Source: Deltaproteobacteria bacterium (GTDB lineage: Bacteria > Myxococcota_A > UBA9042 > PHBI01). From it: a stretch of DNA of 64,000 nt. Position numbers and translations under genes: made by a program. The notes under the pieces are model-generated. The model made no database searches, was not told the DNA's origin, and worked only from the letters and a program-made list of their open reading frames with translations. Where the stretch lies: NCBI GenBank assembly GCA_020632715.1, contig JACKFA010000001.1:1054001-1118000 (forward strand), in the 5' to 3' direction. Of this stretch, positions 49,111 through 58,955 are shown one piece after another (position 1 is the stretch's first letter; the number at the start of each line of letters is the position of its first letter).

Positions 49111-50835
49111 ATGAAGACCCCGCGGTTTCTGGCCGCCCTCCTCGTGACCGCCCTCGCCGCCACCGCCAGCACGGCGCGCGCGCAGGACCGCCCGACCGGC
49201 GTCGACGTCCAGCAGTTCCGGCCCGGTCCGGGCGCCTCGGACTACCTCGACATCCTCGGCGGCTTCACGGGCAAGCACCTCTCGCTCGCCGGCGGCTTCC
49301 TCGTGAACCACGCGACGGGCGTCCTCCTCACCGACCGCGACGGCGCCGGCGACAAGGTGGACGTCGTCGACAGCGAGAGCGTGGTCGATCTGCTCGTGTC
49401 GATGAGCTTCTTCGACGCGATCGAGCTCGGCGTCGCGCTCCCGGTCATCATCGGCGTGAAGCCCGGCGCGGGCTGGGCCGGCGCCGACGACCCCGACGAG
49501 GGCATGCAGGTCGGCGACATGCGCGTCGTGCCGAAGATCACGATCGTGAACCTCGAGCGCGCCTTCGCGCTCGCCGTCGCCGTGCCGATGTCGCTCCCGA
49601 CGGGCCACGACTTCGGCGGCTACGGGGCCTTCTCCATCGAGCCGACCCTCGTCGGCGACTTCGTCCCGGCGAGCTACTTCCGCATGACGGTGAACGTCGG
49701 CGGGCGCTTCCGCGAGGACGCGACGCTCACGTCGGGCGACCTCGCCCTCGGCAAGGAGCTCACCTGGGGGCTCGGGCTCAAGTTCTCCTTCCTCGTGGGC
49801 GACCAGCCGTTCAGCGTGGTCGGCGCCTTCAGCGGGAGCTTCGAGCTGCCGGACCAGGACGAGGAGGTGCCGCCCTTCGAGTTCGTCGCCGGGCTCGAGT
49901 GGCGCGGGATCCCGGGCTGGGCGGTGACCCTCGGCGCCGGCGCCGGGCTCACGCGCGGCTATGGCGCGCCCGACTCGCGCGTCGTCTTCGGCGTGCGCTA
50001 CTCGTCGTACAGCGACTGCCCGTACGGCCCCGAGGACTACGACCACTTCGAGGACGACGACGGCTGCGCCGACTGGGACAACGACCAGGACGGGATCCTC
50101 GACGAGGCCGACCTCTGCCCGAACGAGCCGGAGACTGTCAACGGCGTCGACGACCAGGACGGCTGCCCCGACCGCGTGCTCGACCTCCCCGAGGTGAAGG
50201 CCGGCGACGCCTCGCCGCTCGACAGCATGACCGCCGACGACGACCACGACGGCATCGTCAACGGGCAGGACGCCTGCCCCGGGCAGGCCGAGGACTTCGA
50301 CGGCTTCCTCGACGAGGACGGCTGCCCCGACGCCGACAACGACGGCGACGGCGTCCTCGACGCGGACGACCGCTGCCCGCTGCTCGCGGAGACGCCGAAC
50401 GGCTTCGAGGACGACGACGGCTGCCCGGACGAGGCGGCGCCGTCGAAGGTGAAGGTCGACGACCTCACGCGCACCATCGAGATCGCCGACGTCATCCACT
50501 TCGAGACGGGGAAGGCGAAGATCAGCGACCGCTCGAGCGCGCTGCTCGACGAGATCGCGGCGACCCTGCTCGGGCGCTCGGACATCGCGAAGGTGCGGAT
50601 CGAGGGCCACACGGACTCGCGCGGCTCGGACGCGCTGAACCTCCGGCTCTCGCAGGAGCGCGCCGACGCCGTGAAGGAGGCGCTCGTCGCGCGCAAGGTC
50701 CCGGCGGATCGGCTCGAGGCGATTGGGTTTGGGGAAACCAAGCCCATCGCGGACAATGGGACGGCGGCCGGGCGGACCAAGAACCGCCGCGTGGAGTTCA
50801 AGATCCTGGCGTACGGCAAGGGGGCGACACCGTGA
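49111..50835 (+). CDS. OmpA-family protein with TSP3 repeats
   Basis: The 574-aa protein has a signal peptide (1-25, ARA), a barrel-like domain (about 35-300), TSP3 calcium-binding repeats (about 315-445; DDDGCADWDNDQDGI and DADNDGDGVLDADDRCP types), and a C-terminal OmpA domain (about 455-574; VIHFETGKAKI, IEGHTDSRGSDALNLRLSQERADAV, NRRVEFKI). It should link outer membrane and peptidoglycan. It is longer than the related protein at 15347. A TATGCT box lies near 49067 and AAGGA is too far from the ATG to be decisive. Its stop overlaps the ATG of the FecR gene (TGATG). Confidence 0.88.
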   Translation: MKTPRFLAALLVTALAATASTARAQDRPTGVDVQQFRPGPGASDYLDILGGFTGKHLSLAGGFLVNHATGVLLTDRDGAGDKVDVVDSESVVDLLVSMSFFDAIELGVALPVIIGVKPGAGWAGADDPDEGMQVGDMRVVPKITIVNLERAFALAVAVPMSLPTGHDFGGYGAFSIEPTLVGDFVPASYFRMTVNVGGRFREDATLTSGDLALGKELTWGLGLKFSFLVGDQPFSVVGAFSGSFELPDQDEEVPPFEFVAGLEWRGIPGWAVTLGAGAGLTRGYGAPDSRVVFGVRYSSYSDCPYGPEDYDHFEDDDGCADWDNDQDGILDEADLCPNEPETVNGVDDQDGCPDRVLDLPEVKAGDASPLDSMTADDDHDGIVNGQDACPGQAEDFDGFLDEDGCPDADNDGDGVLDADDRCPLLAETPNGFEDDDGCPDEAAPSKVKVDDLTRTIEIADVIHFETGKAKISDRSSALLDEIAATLLGRSDIAKVRIEGHTDSRGSDALNLRLSQERADAVKEALVARKVPADRLEAIGFGETKPIADNGTAAGRTKNRRVEFKILAYGKGATP

Positions 50836-52048
50836 TGTCCGGACTGACCATCGCAGGGCGCGTCGGGGCCACGCTCGTCGTCGTCGCGTGCGCCCTCGGC
50901 GCCGCCGCGGGCAGCGCCCTCGCGGGGGCGCCTCCCGCCGAGCCCGCGCCGTGTGGGGGCCTCCGGGTCGCGGACGGCGTCGTGGAGCTCGGGGAGCCGC
51001 TCCTGCTCGGCACCATCGAGGAGCCGGCGGCGGTCGCGTGCCTCCAGGCCATCGCCGGGGAGCTCGTGAAGCGGCCGGCGATCCGCTCGGTGATCGTGGC
51101 GGCGCGCGCGGTCGGCGGGCGCGGGCAGATGGACGCGGCGCTCGCGTCGGCGCGGTTCGCGGCCGGGAAGCTCGCGGCCTTCGGCGTCCCCGAGGGGCGG
51201 ATCGGCGCGGTCGCGCCCCACGGCGCGCCCGGCGAGCCGCCTCAGCTGAAGATCGCGTTCGTCGAGCGGCGCCCGCACGCGGCCGTCGGGCAGGTGCGCG
51301 CCGTCTCCGGCAAGGCGCAGGTCGGCTTCGACCTCGCGAACCTCACGAACGCCGTCCCCGGCGCGATCCTCTCCCCCGACAGCTTCCTCGCGACCGGCAG
51401 CGGCTCGGTCGTCGTGGCGCGGCTCATCGACGGCAGCGAGCTCCGGCTGAGCGAGGACTCGGCGGTGCGGATCGGCGCCGTGGCGTTCTCGACGACGCTC
51501 GGGCGCAACGTGCAGCTCCAGCTCGTGCGCGGCTACGCCGAGGTGCGGGCGCGCGAGATGCCCGGGCCGCTGAAGCTCGTCACGGGCAACGCGGTCGCGG
51601 GCGTCCGCGGCACCGAGTTCCGGCTCGCGATCCCCGACGAGACGACCTCGCGCCTCGAGACCCTCGACGGGTCGGTGGCGTTCAGCGGCTCGCGCGGGAC
51701 GATCTTCGTGCCGCGGGGGCTCGGCTCGCGCGTGGACCACAGCGGCTTCCCGGAGGACGCGCGCACCTTGCTCCTCGCGCCGAAGATCGAGGAGCCCGTG
51801 CGCGGGACGCGGCGCGACGGCGACCTCCTCTCCTGGGAGCCCGTGGCGCAGGCGCGCGAGTACCTGATCGAGTTCGCGCGCGACGCGCAGTTCACGGACA
51901 CCTACTGGGCGACGACGAGCGATCGCCCGCGGATGCTGGTCGGCCCGGCGCTCCTCCCGGGAAGTGGTTCTGGCGCGTGACGGCGGTCGACCGCGAGGAC
52001 TTCCACGGCTTCTCGTCGAAGATCTACGCGTTCAACGTCCTGCCCTGA
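50835..52048 (+). pseudogene. FecR-domain protein, C-terminus lost to a one-base deletion
   Basis: Signal peptide (1-30), an OmpA-like remnant (about 55-145), a FecR domain (about 150-290; GAILSPDSFLATGSGSVVVARL, VTGNAVAGVRGTEFRL) and an Fn3-like end. The frame stops at 51980 with SGSGA, but the next frame supplies the expected end (KWFWRVTAVDREDFHGFSS, to 52048). One G missing from the run at 51959-51961 explains it. The lesion removes only the last strands, so a base-call error or recent mutation is equally possible. The start overlaps the OmpA gene by one base. FecR proteins of this type are periplasmic and of unknown role. Confidence 0.8.
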
Positions 52049-52136
52049 GCTCCGGAGACCACGGGGGCGCTCGCTTCCGGGCCACCGGCCGACGTGCTAA
52101 AGCCGGGGCCTCTCTCACGGAACGGAGGAGGCCCCG

Positions 52137-54251
52137 ATGTCCGCTCACCGGCTCCCGCGCTGGCTCGTCACGACCTCGCTCATCGCCGCGCTCGCCCTCC
52201 CCTGGGCCTGCGCGTCGTCCCCCCCCGCGGCGCCGCCCGAGGCGCCGCCGACGGCCGCGCCCGCGCCTGCCGCGCCGAAGGCCCCCGAGGGGCACCCCGC
52301 CGAGGGGCTCATCCCGAGGCAGGTCCTCTTCGGGAACCCCGAGCGCGTGCACGTGCAGGTGAGCCCGGACGGGAAGCGCCTCGCGTGGCTCGCGCCGAAG
52401 GACGGCGTCCTGAACGTGTGGGTCGCGCCGGTCGGTGACCTCGCGGCGGCGCGCGCGGTCACGGCGGACACGCAGCGCCCCGTGCGCGCCTACTTCTGGG
52501 CCTGGGACGACCGCCACCTGCTCTACGTGCAGGACAAGGGGGGCGACGAGAACTTCCACCTCTGGTCGGTGGACCTCGCGAAGGAGGGCGCCGCGGCCGT
52601 GGACCTGACGCCGCTCGAGAACACGCGGGTGCAGCTCTACGGGGTGAGCCCGCGGAAGCCGCACACCGTGCTCGTCGGCCTCAACGACCGCAACCCGCAG
52701 TACCACGACGCCTACAGCGTCGATCTCGACAGCGGTGAGCGCACGCTCGTGCGCCAGAACGACGAGTACGCGGAGCTCATCGCCGACGACGACCTCACGC
52801 TGCGGCTCGGCGTCGCCATGCAGCCCGACGGGAGCCAGAAGATCACCGAGCTCGCGCCGAAGAAGGGCAAGGAGCCCGTGGTCATCGAGGTCCCCGCGGG
52901 CGACACGGCGACGACGACGCCCGTGGGCTTCGACAAGGCCGGCAAGACCCTCTACCTCATCGACAGCCGCGGTCGCGACACGGGCGCCCTCTTCACGGTC
53001 GACCTCGCGAGCGGGAAGGCGAAGCTCGTGGCCGAGGACGCGCGCGCGGACGCGGCCGACGTCATGATCCACCCGGTGGACAACCGGCTCGAGGCGGTGC
53101 GCTTCGACTACGAGAAGCCCGAGTGGAAGGTGCTCGACAAGGCCGTCGCGAAGGACTTCGCGGCGCTCGCGGCGGTCGCCCCGGGCGACCTCTCGGTGGT
53201 CTCGCGGACGCGCAAGGACGACGTCTGGATCGTGTCGTTCGAGAGCGACGTGCAGCCGGCGGCCTACTACCGCTGGGACCGGAAGAAGCAGGCGGCGACC
53301 TTCCTCTTCGCGGCGCGCCCGGCGCTCGCGGACCTGCCGCTCGCGGCGATGCTCCCGGTCGTCATCGAGGCGCGGGACGGGATGAAGCTCGTCTCCTACC
53401 TGACCCTCCCGGCGGGGAGCGACCCCGACGGCGACGGCGTCCCCGCCGCTCCGGTCCCGATGGTGCTCTTCGTGCACGGCGGGCCCTGGGCGCGCGACAG
53501 CTGGGGCTACAACCCCGTCACGCAGATGCTCGCGAACCGCGGCTACGCCGTGCTGCAGGTCAACTACCGGGGCTCCACCGGGTTCGGGAAGGCCTTCACC
53601 AACGCCGCGAACCTGCAGTGGGGCAAGGCCATGCACGACGACCTGCTCGACGCGGTGGCGTGGGCGGTGGGCCGGAAGATCGCGCCCGCCGACAAGGTCG
53701 GCATCCTCGGCGGCAGCTACGGCGGCTACGCCACGCTCGTCGGGCTCGCGATGACGCCGAAGACGTTCGCGTGCGGGGTCGACATCGTGGGGCCGTCGAA
53801 CCTGCTCACGCTGATCGCGACGATCCCGCCGTACTGGGCGCCGATGATCACCGAGTTCAAGACGCGCATGGGCGACTGGACGACCGAGGAGGGGAAGGCG
53901 GCGCTCACGGCGGTGTCGCCGCTCACGCACGTCGGGGCGATCGAGCGGCCGCTGCTCATCGGTCAGGGCGCGAACGACCCGCGCGTGAAGCAGGCCGAGA
54001 GCGACCAGATCGTGACGGCGATGCAGGAGCGCGGGATCCCGGTGAGCTACGTGCTCTTCCCCGACGAGGGGCACGGCTTCGCGCGACCCGAGAACCGGCT
54101 CGCCTTCTTCGCGGTGACCGAGGCGTTCCTGTCGGCCTACCTCGGCGGCGTCTACGAGCCGATCCGGGCGAGCGACCTCGGCGGCTCGTCGATGGAGGTG
54201 CGCGCCGGCCGCGAGGGGATCCCCGGGCTCCCTCTGCCGACGAGCCCGTAG
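52137..54251 (+). CDS. S9 prolyl-oligopeptidase-type peptidase, lipoprotein
   Basis: Serine peptidase of the acylaminoacyl/dipeptidyl peptidase group, 704 aa, lipid anchored by a signal ending LPWAC. A beta-propeller (about 60-400; blades with DGKRLAWL and DDRHLLYVQD) gates the active site. The hydrolase domain (about 420-704) has FVHGGPW, VNYRGSTGFGK, the nucleophile in GGSYGGY (S527), Asp in GANDPRV (D614) and His in DEGHGF (H646), all intact. GGAGGAGG precedes the ATG and a TAAAGC box lies upstream. It probably degrades peptides outside the cytoplasm. Confidence 0.92.
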   Translation: MSAHRLPRWLVTTSLIAALALPWACASSPPAAPPEAPPTAAPAPAAPKAPEGHPAEGLIPRQVLFGNPERVHVQVSPDGKRLAWLAPKDGVLNVWVAPVGDLAAARAVTADTQRPVRAYFWAWDDRHLLYVQDKGGDENFHLWSVDLAKEGAAAVDLTPLENTRVQLYGVSPRKPHTVLVGLNDRNPQYHDAYSVDLDSGERTLVRQNDEYAELIADDDLTLRLGVAMQPDGSQKITELAPKKGKEPVVIEVPAGDTATTTPVGFDKAGKTLYLIDSRGRDTGALFTVDLASGKAKLVAEDARADAADVMIHPVDNRLEAVRFDYEKPEWKVLDKAVAKDFAALAAVAPGDLSVVSRTRKDDVWIVSFESDVQPAAYYRWDRKKQAATFLFAARPALADLPLAAMLPVVIEARDGMKLVSYLTLPAGSDPDGDGVPAAPVPMVLFVHGGPWARDSWGYNPVTQMLANRGYAVLQVNYRGSTGFGKAFTNAANLQWGKAMHDDLLDAVAWAVGRKIAPADKVGILGGSYGGYATLVGLAMTPKTFACGVDIVGPSNLLTLIATIPPYWAPMITEFKTRMGDWTTEEGKAALTAVSPLTHVGAIERPLLIGQGANDPRVKQAESDQIVTAMQERGIPVSYVLFPDEGHGFARPENRLAFFAVTEAFLSAYLGGVYEPIRASDLGGSSMEVRAGREGIPGLPLPTSP

Positions 54252-54503
54252 CCCGCGATAGACCGGCGCCGGCCGCGGGGATGTGTCTTTTGACACAGCA
54301 GCGGGACGCCGGGTGCGCCGCGAGGAGAGGTGTGTGCCCCGGCCCGGGGGGTGGGGCCGTGGCGTGGGTTATCGCCCGTTCGCGGCATGGAATCAGGGGC
54401 TCGGGAGAGGCCCTGCGCGAGCCCCCTGGCCCTGTCGGGGGCGGCGTCGTCCCGTGGCACGAAGGCTGCAACCGGGCGCCTCGCACGAGGAGGCGAGCGT
54501 CAG

Positions 54504-55616
54504 ATGGGCCAGGGCCGCGACAACATCATCACCCCCGACGCGATCGGGCGTTACCTGCGCGCCGCGTATGGCGCGCGGGCGCGACTCCTGGGGATGGCGC
54601 CGCTCGGGCTCGAGACGCAGGAGGGGCTCAAGGCCTACGGCTACGGGCGCCCGCTGCACGTCCGCTACGAGGTCGACGGCGAGCGACGGGAGGCCGTGCT
54701 CCGGACGATGGCGCCCGATCCGTTCGGCCACGATCGCCGCTCGGACCGCGTCGGCGCCCTCGTCGGCGCGTACGACACCTTCGGCGGGGTCGCCGGCCAC
54801 GTGCAGCCGCTCGCGGTCGGCACCATCGACGCGGACGGCCAGCTCGTGCCGCTCGCGTCGGGCGAGCCGTTCTTCCTCACGACCTACGCGCCGGGGACGC
54901 TCTACGCGCGGGACCTCGGGGCGGCGGCCGAGCGGGAGCACGCGACCCCGAGGGACCTCGGTCGCGCCGTGCGCCTCGCGCGCTGGCTCGTGGATCTGCA
55001 CGCGGGGCGCGAGCCCGCCGGGGCCTACGCGCGCGACCTGCGCGACACCCTCGGCAGCGGCGAGGGGATCTTCGGCCTCTGCGACAGCTACCCGGCGGAC
55101 GATCCGGTGGCGACCCCGGCGCGGCTCGAGGCGCTCGAGCGCGCGGCCGTGGGGTGGCGCTGGCGCCTTCGCGACCGCGGCGCGCGGGCGCGCCGGACAC
55201 ACGGCGACTTCCACCCCTTCAACCTGCTGTTCGACGACGACGATCACCTGACCGTGCTCGACATGAGCCGCGGTGGCGCTGGCGAGCCAGCGGACGACGT
55301 CGCCTGTCTCACGCTGAACTACGTCTTCTTCGCCCTCCGGACGCGCGGTGCGTTCACGGGGGCGCTTCGCGAGCTGTGGGGGGTCGTATGGCAGACCTAC
55401 CTCGAAGAGTCCGGAGACCGCGCCATCACGGAGGTCGTCGCGCCCTGGTTCGCCTGGCGCGCGCTCGTGCTCGCGAGCCCGGTCTGGTATCCGGATGTCG
55501 CAGACGACGTGCGGAACAGGCTCTTGAGCTTCGCCGAGCGGCTGCTCGACGGGGCGACCTTCGATCCCAGCCACCCGGAGCCGCTCCTCGAGGCGGCGCC
55601 CGAGCGGAGGTCATGA
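54504..55616 (+). CDS. Phosphotransferase of the aminoglycoside/choline kinase fold
   Basis: A 370-aa kinase-like protein. The catalytic loop THGDFHPFNLLF (Asp then Asn) and the metal-binding LTVLDMSRGG, with Asp in place in VLD, are near residues 233-255. The N-lobe strands read PLHVRYEVDGERREAVLRTM. Overall it fits the APH family, which phosphorylates small alcohols, sugars or antibiotics. The substrate is unknown. GAGGAGG lies before the ATG at 54504. The stop overlaps the start of the APS-kinase-like gene (ATGA), so the two are translationally coupled. A GC-rich hairpin (54421-54442) lies upstream. Confidence 0.82.
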   Translation: MGQGRDNIITPDAIGRYLRAAYGARARLLGMAPLGLETQEGLKAYGYGRPLHVRYEVDGERREAVLRTMAPDPFGHDRRSDRVGALVGAYDTFGGVAGHVQPLAVGTIDADGQLVPLASGEPFFLTTYAPGTLYARDLGAAAEREHATPRDLGRAVRLARWLVDLHAGREPAGAYARDLRDTLGSGEGIFGLCDSYPADDPVATPARLEALERAAVGWRWRLRDRGARARRTHGDFHPFNLLFDDDDHLTVLDMSRGGAGEPADDVACLTLNYVFFALRTRGAFTGALRELWGVVWQTYLEESGDRAITEVVAPWFAWRALVLASPVWYPDVADDVRNRLLSFAERLLDGATFDPSHPEPLLEAAPERRS

Positions 55617-56140
55617 TGACCCCTCCCCCCCCGGCCGTCGGCCGGGCGCTCTGGCTCGTCGGCGTGCCCGCGAGCGGGAAGACGACCCTCGCGCGCGCCA
55701 TCATCGCGCGGCTGCGGCACCACGGCGTGTGCACGCTGTGGCTCGACAGCGACGACCTGCGGCGCGTGCTCACGCCGAGCCCGTCGTACGACGACGAGGA
55801 GCGCGACCAGTTCTACCGGGCCATCGTGCACCTCGCGAAGCTCGGCGTCGACGGCGGCGCGACGGTCGTCATCAGCGCGACGGCGCACCAGCGGACATGG
55901 CGCGAGTCGCTCAGGAACCAGGTGAACCGCCTCGACGAGGTGTGGCTCGCGCCGTCGCGCGACGTCGTGATGAGGCGCGATCCGAAGGGGCTCTATCGAG
56001 CGGCCGAGGCCGGTGAGATCGACAGCCTCCCGGGGGTCGACGTGGCGTTCGAGCCGCCGATCCACCCCGCGCTCGTCTTCGACACGGGGGCGATGTCGGT
56101 CGAGGACATGGCGGACGTCATCCTCGCGCGCATGTTCTGA
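55613..56140 (+). CDS. Adenylylsulfate-kinase-like P-loop kinase (CysC fold)
   Basis: The 175-aa protein has Walker A GVPASGKTT, LDSDDLRRVL (where CysC has DGDNVR), and a clear CysC-like end RDPKGLYRAAEAGEIDSLPGVD..FEPP (residues about 122-148). CysC phosphorylates adenylylsulfate, but no sulfate-assimilation genes are here and the middle differs (ATAHQRTWRESLRNQV). It may therefore use another nucleotide or sugar substrate together with the coupled phosphotransferase. Two ATGs stand at 55613 and 55616. The first overlaps the upstream stop. Confidence 0.78.
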   Translation: MMTPPPPAVGRALWLVGVPASGKTTLARAIIARLRHHGVCTLWLDSDDLRRVLTPSPSYDDEERDQFYRAIVHLAKLGVDGGATVVISATAHQRTWRESLRNQVNRLDEVWLAPSRDVVMRRDPKGLYRAAEAGEIDSLPGVDVAFEPPIHPALVFDTGAMSVEDMADVILARMF

Positions 56141-56201
56141 CGCTCGGGACGCGCGCCGGGCGGCCGGGGGGGCCGCTCGGCGCCGCGACGCGACGCGAGG
56201 C

Positions 56202-56600
56202 TCAGCGCGGGAAGGCGAGGCGGAGCTTCACCGCCGGATGCGCGGCCGGGTCGGCCGGCTCGCGACCGCACGCCTGGCCGTCGCGAACGCACTCGAGGTC
56301 CCGCCAGCCGGCGACCTCGACGCCACCGGGCGGGGCGGCCTCGGGGAGCTCCTCGCCGGCGCGCGCCTCGTAGAGCTCCCGGAACTCGCCGTAGCTCCCG
56401 ACGGGCGCGACGGCGGGTGGGACATTCTGGGACGTCGGCGTGAGCTTCACGAGCTGACCGCTCTTCAGGTGGAGCTCGTAGCGATCCGTCACGAGGACGA
56501 GGGCGTCGTCGCGCTGGTCCGCGCCGGTGGCGCTCGGGGCGGGCGGCGCGCTCGCGCAGGCGGCGAGCAGCAGGGTGAGGATCGGGATGACGCGCAGCAT
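56202..56600 (-). CDS. Small lipoprotein of unknown function
   Basis: A 132-aa protein with lipobox LLAAC (about residue 15), a Ser/Pro/Ala linker, a strand pair (ALVLVTDRYELHLKSGQLVKLTP) and a PAVAPVGSYGEFRELYEARAGEE helix. Two Cys near the end (ECVRDGQACG) could pair. No family is recognised. GGAGG lies before the ATG at 56600. Confidence 0.65.
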   Translation of the reverse strand: MLRVIPILTLLLAACASAPPAPSATGADQRDDALVLVTDRYELHLKSGQLVKLTPTSQNVPPAVAPVGSYGEFRELYEARAGEELPEAAPPGGVEVAGWRDLECVRDGQACGREPADPAAHPAVKLRLAFPR

Positions 56601-56757
56601 GGGGACCTCCAGGTCAGGCCCTGAGACTGCATCCCATGTGCCACCCGTCGCGTGGAGCGGGGCGGCGGCGCGACGCGAGGCGCGGCGGCGGGGGTGCCGA
56701 AACGCACACCCGGCTGTGGGGGATCGCCCACGCCGCGCGAACCGCGGTGGCCCGCGG

Positions 56758-58890
56758 TCAGCGGGGCGCGCGGCGGCGGCGCGTCGCGAGCGCGAGGGAG
56801 GCGGCCGCGGCGAGCCAGAGAACCCCGTCCGGACCGCCTCCGGCGCCGCAGCCTTCGGCCGGGAGCTCGCGGGAGTCCACGTGGATCGCGCGCTGGGCGC
56901 CCGGCGAGCTCGCGCCGGCGGCGGCGGCGTCGTCACCGGCCGCGGCGTCGAAGGCGGTGTCGGGCGCGGCGCCGTCGCTGGGGTCAGGCTCGACGACGTC
57001 GGCGGGACCGTCGTCCTCGCCCGACTCGGCGGCGGGCTCGGGGCCGGGCTCGGCGGCGGGCTCAGGCCCGGCGTCCGGCCCGGGATCGGGGCAGAAGCCG
57101 CAGTCCTCGGGGCACGACTCGCACGACTCGTCGCCGCCGCAGGCGCCGTCGCCGCAGGCGGGCGGGCACGCGCCGCAGTCCTCGGGGCAGCTCTCGCAGC
57201 TCTCCTCGCCGTTGCAGGCGCCGTCGCCGCAGGTGGGCGGGCACGCGCCGCAGTCGCCCGGGCAGCTCGCGCAGGTCTCGCCGACGTCGCAGGCGCCGTC
57301 GCCGCAGCTCGCCGGGCACGCGCCGCAGTCGCCGGCGCAGGAGACGCACGTCTCGGCGCCGTTGCAGGCGCCGTCGCCGCAGCTCGGGCACGCGCCGCAG
57401 TCGCCCGGGCAGCTCTGGCAGGTCTCGCTCTGCTCGCAGTCGCCGTCGCCGCACCACGGGCCGACGCGCACGAGGCGGATGGCGTCCGCGACGATGTGCT
57501 GGTCGGCCGCGACCGCGCCGGAGTCGTTGTCGTAGATGGCGACCCACTGGTCGCCGCCGGCGGCGAAGTCCCACGTGCCGAGGTCCTTCCAGCCGTTGCT
57601 CCCGGCCCCCTGGTCCACGATGACCGTGTGCTCGCCGCCGCTCGCGCGCACGACGTAGCGGGTCTTCGCGTACACGGCGTAGGTCGCGACCTTGTTCCAC
57701 TGCACCTCGTACTGGCCGGCCTGCTGCACGTCGACCTGCCACCAGGCCCAGTTGCTCGGCGTGCTCGACGAGAACGCGTTGGTCCAGTGGAGGCCGCCGC
57801 CGTTGCCGGCGCTCACGGTGCGCCAATAGGCCGAGGGCCCGAAGGCCTGGAAGCAGGCGGAGCTGTCGTCGATGGTGCCGCCGCTCGGGCCGATGACCTG
57901 GCAGGGGGCGGAGGACACGCAGTGGCCGGGGCGCGCGGGGCGACCGTTCCCGGAGCCGGCGAGGATCCCCCAGTGGTTCGCGACGCCGCGCACGCCGCCG
58001 CCGCCGTTGTTGCCGCTCGCGTCGTCGACGTAGCCCTGGCCGCGCACCCACATCTGCGAGGAGCCGCCGCCGTCGTTGTTGAAGGCGACGTAGGCGCCGA
58101 GCTGCTTCATGAGGGAGGCGAGCTCCACCCCGTACATGCCGGACGAGGAGGAGGTGCGGCCATCGACGACCGCGAGGATGAGGGTCTTCTTGTCCTGGGT
58201 GAGGCCGGAGGCGGTGCGCGGGTGGCGCGCGCGCATGTCGCTCCGGTCCGGGAAGCAGGTGGTGGCGGTCGCGGAGGAGCAGGTGACGGCGACGCCGTCG
58301 ACGACGAGCTCGGGGAAGCCGCTCACGAGGGCGAGGGTGCCGGGGCGCAGGCTCGGCGCGACGGTCGTCGGCTTCCAGCCGGTGGTGCGGGCGGCGCCGT
58401 GGGTCTTCACGTACTCGGTGTGCGTGAAGTCGGCCCAGTCGGGGCCGAAGGCGATCCAGCCGTAGTGGTGGTAGTACCAGTCGCTCGCGTAGGTCGACGC
58501 GAGGCCGCTGCGGGCGCTCGGCCAGCGGACGCCGCTCGCGACGGCGTCGCCGTACACGTGGAAGGGGCTCGTGAGGTAGAAGTCGCCGTTCGTCGCGATC
58601 TGCGCGCCCGAGGTGCCGGCCCACGCGCCGGCGGTCGTGAGCGAGGTCGTGGCCTTCGTCGACTCGACGTGGACGTGGCTCCCGCAGAGCGAGACGAGGG
58701 CGACCCAGACGTTCGCGGCCGGGCTCGACGTGCGGTACTTCCGGAGCTTGACGCCCGTCCACGGGGTCGTCTCGGAGACGAGGGTCAACGTGACGGCGGA
58801 GGCGGGTCGGGGCGCGCCGACGAGGGCGACGGCGACGGCGAGGGCGCCGAGGGCGAGGCGCGCGCGGCGCGCGGAGCGGAGGGGGGCCAT
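56758..58890 (-). CDS. Secreted phosphodiester glycosidase with MYXO-CTERM tail
   Basis: The 710-aa exported protein starts with a signal peptide (about 1-31, ASA). An NAGPA/DUF2233 phosphodiester glycosidase domain follows (about 60-320; NGDFYLTSPF, VVDGRTSSSSGMYGVELASLM, FNNDGGGSSQMWV). A golvesin-like beta domain (about 335-470; DSSACFQAFG, YEVQWNKVATYAVYAKTRY) comes next. Then come six Cys-rich modules (about 475-600; CGDGACNGEESCESCPEDCGAC type), an acidic linker, and a tail with GCG, a hydrophobic helix and RRRR, as in MYXO-CTERM signals processed by myxosortase. NAGPA enzymes remove GlcNAc from phosphodiesters. A wall or capsule substrate is plausible. Confidence 0.85.
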   Translation of the reverse strand: MAPLRSARRARLALGALAVAVALVGAPRPASAVTLTLVSETTPWTGVKLRKYRTSSPAANVWVALVSLCGSHVHVESTKATTSLTTAGAWAGTSGAQIATNGDFYLTSPFHVYGDAVASGVRWPSARSGLASTYASDWYYHHYGWIAFGPDWADFTHTEYVKTHGAARTTGWKPTTVAPSLRPGTLALVSGFPELVVDGVAVTCSSATATTCFPDRSDMRARHPRTASGLTQDKKTLILAVVDGRTSSSSGMYGVELASLMKQLGAYVAFNNDGGGSSQMWVRGQGYVDDASGNNGGGGVRGVANHWGILAGSGNGRPARPGHCVSSAPCQVIGPSGGTIDDSSACFQAFGPSAYWRTVSAGNGGGLHWTNAFSSSTPSNWAWWQVDVQQAGQYEVQWNKVATYAVYAKTRYVVRASGGEHTVIVDQGAGSNGWKDLGTWDFAAGGDQWVAIYDNDSGAVAADQHIVADAIRLVRVGPWCGDGDCEQSETCQSCPGDCGACPSCGDGACNGAETCVSCAGDCGACPASCGDGACDVGETCASCPGDCGACPPTCGDGACNGEESCESCPEDCGACPPACGDGACGGDESCESCPEDCGFCPDPGPDAGPEPAAEPGPEPAAESGEDDGPADVVEPDPSDGAAPDTAFDAAAGDDAAAAGASSPGAQRAIHVDSRELPAEGCGAGGGPDGVLWLAAAASLALATRRRRAPR

Positions 58891-58955
58891 GGGCGCAGGA
58901 TCGCCGGCCCCGGGCTCGCCGGTCAACGGTGGAATCCCGTGGGGTTACCGGGCTC

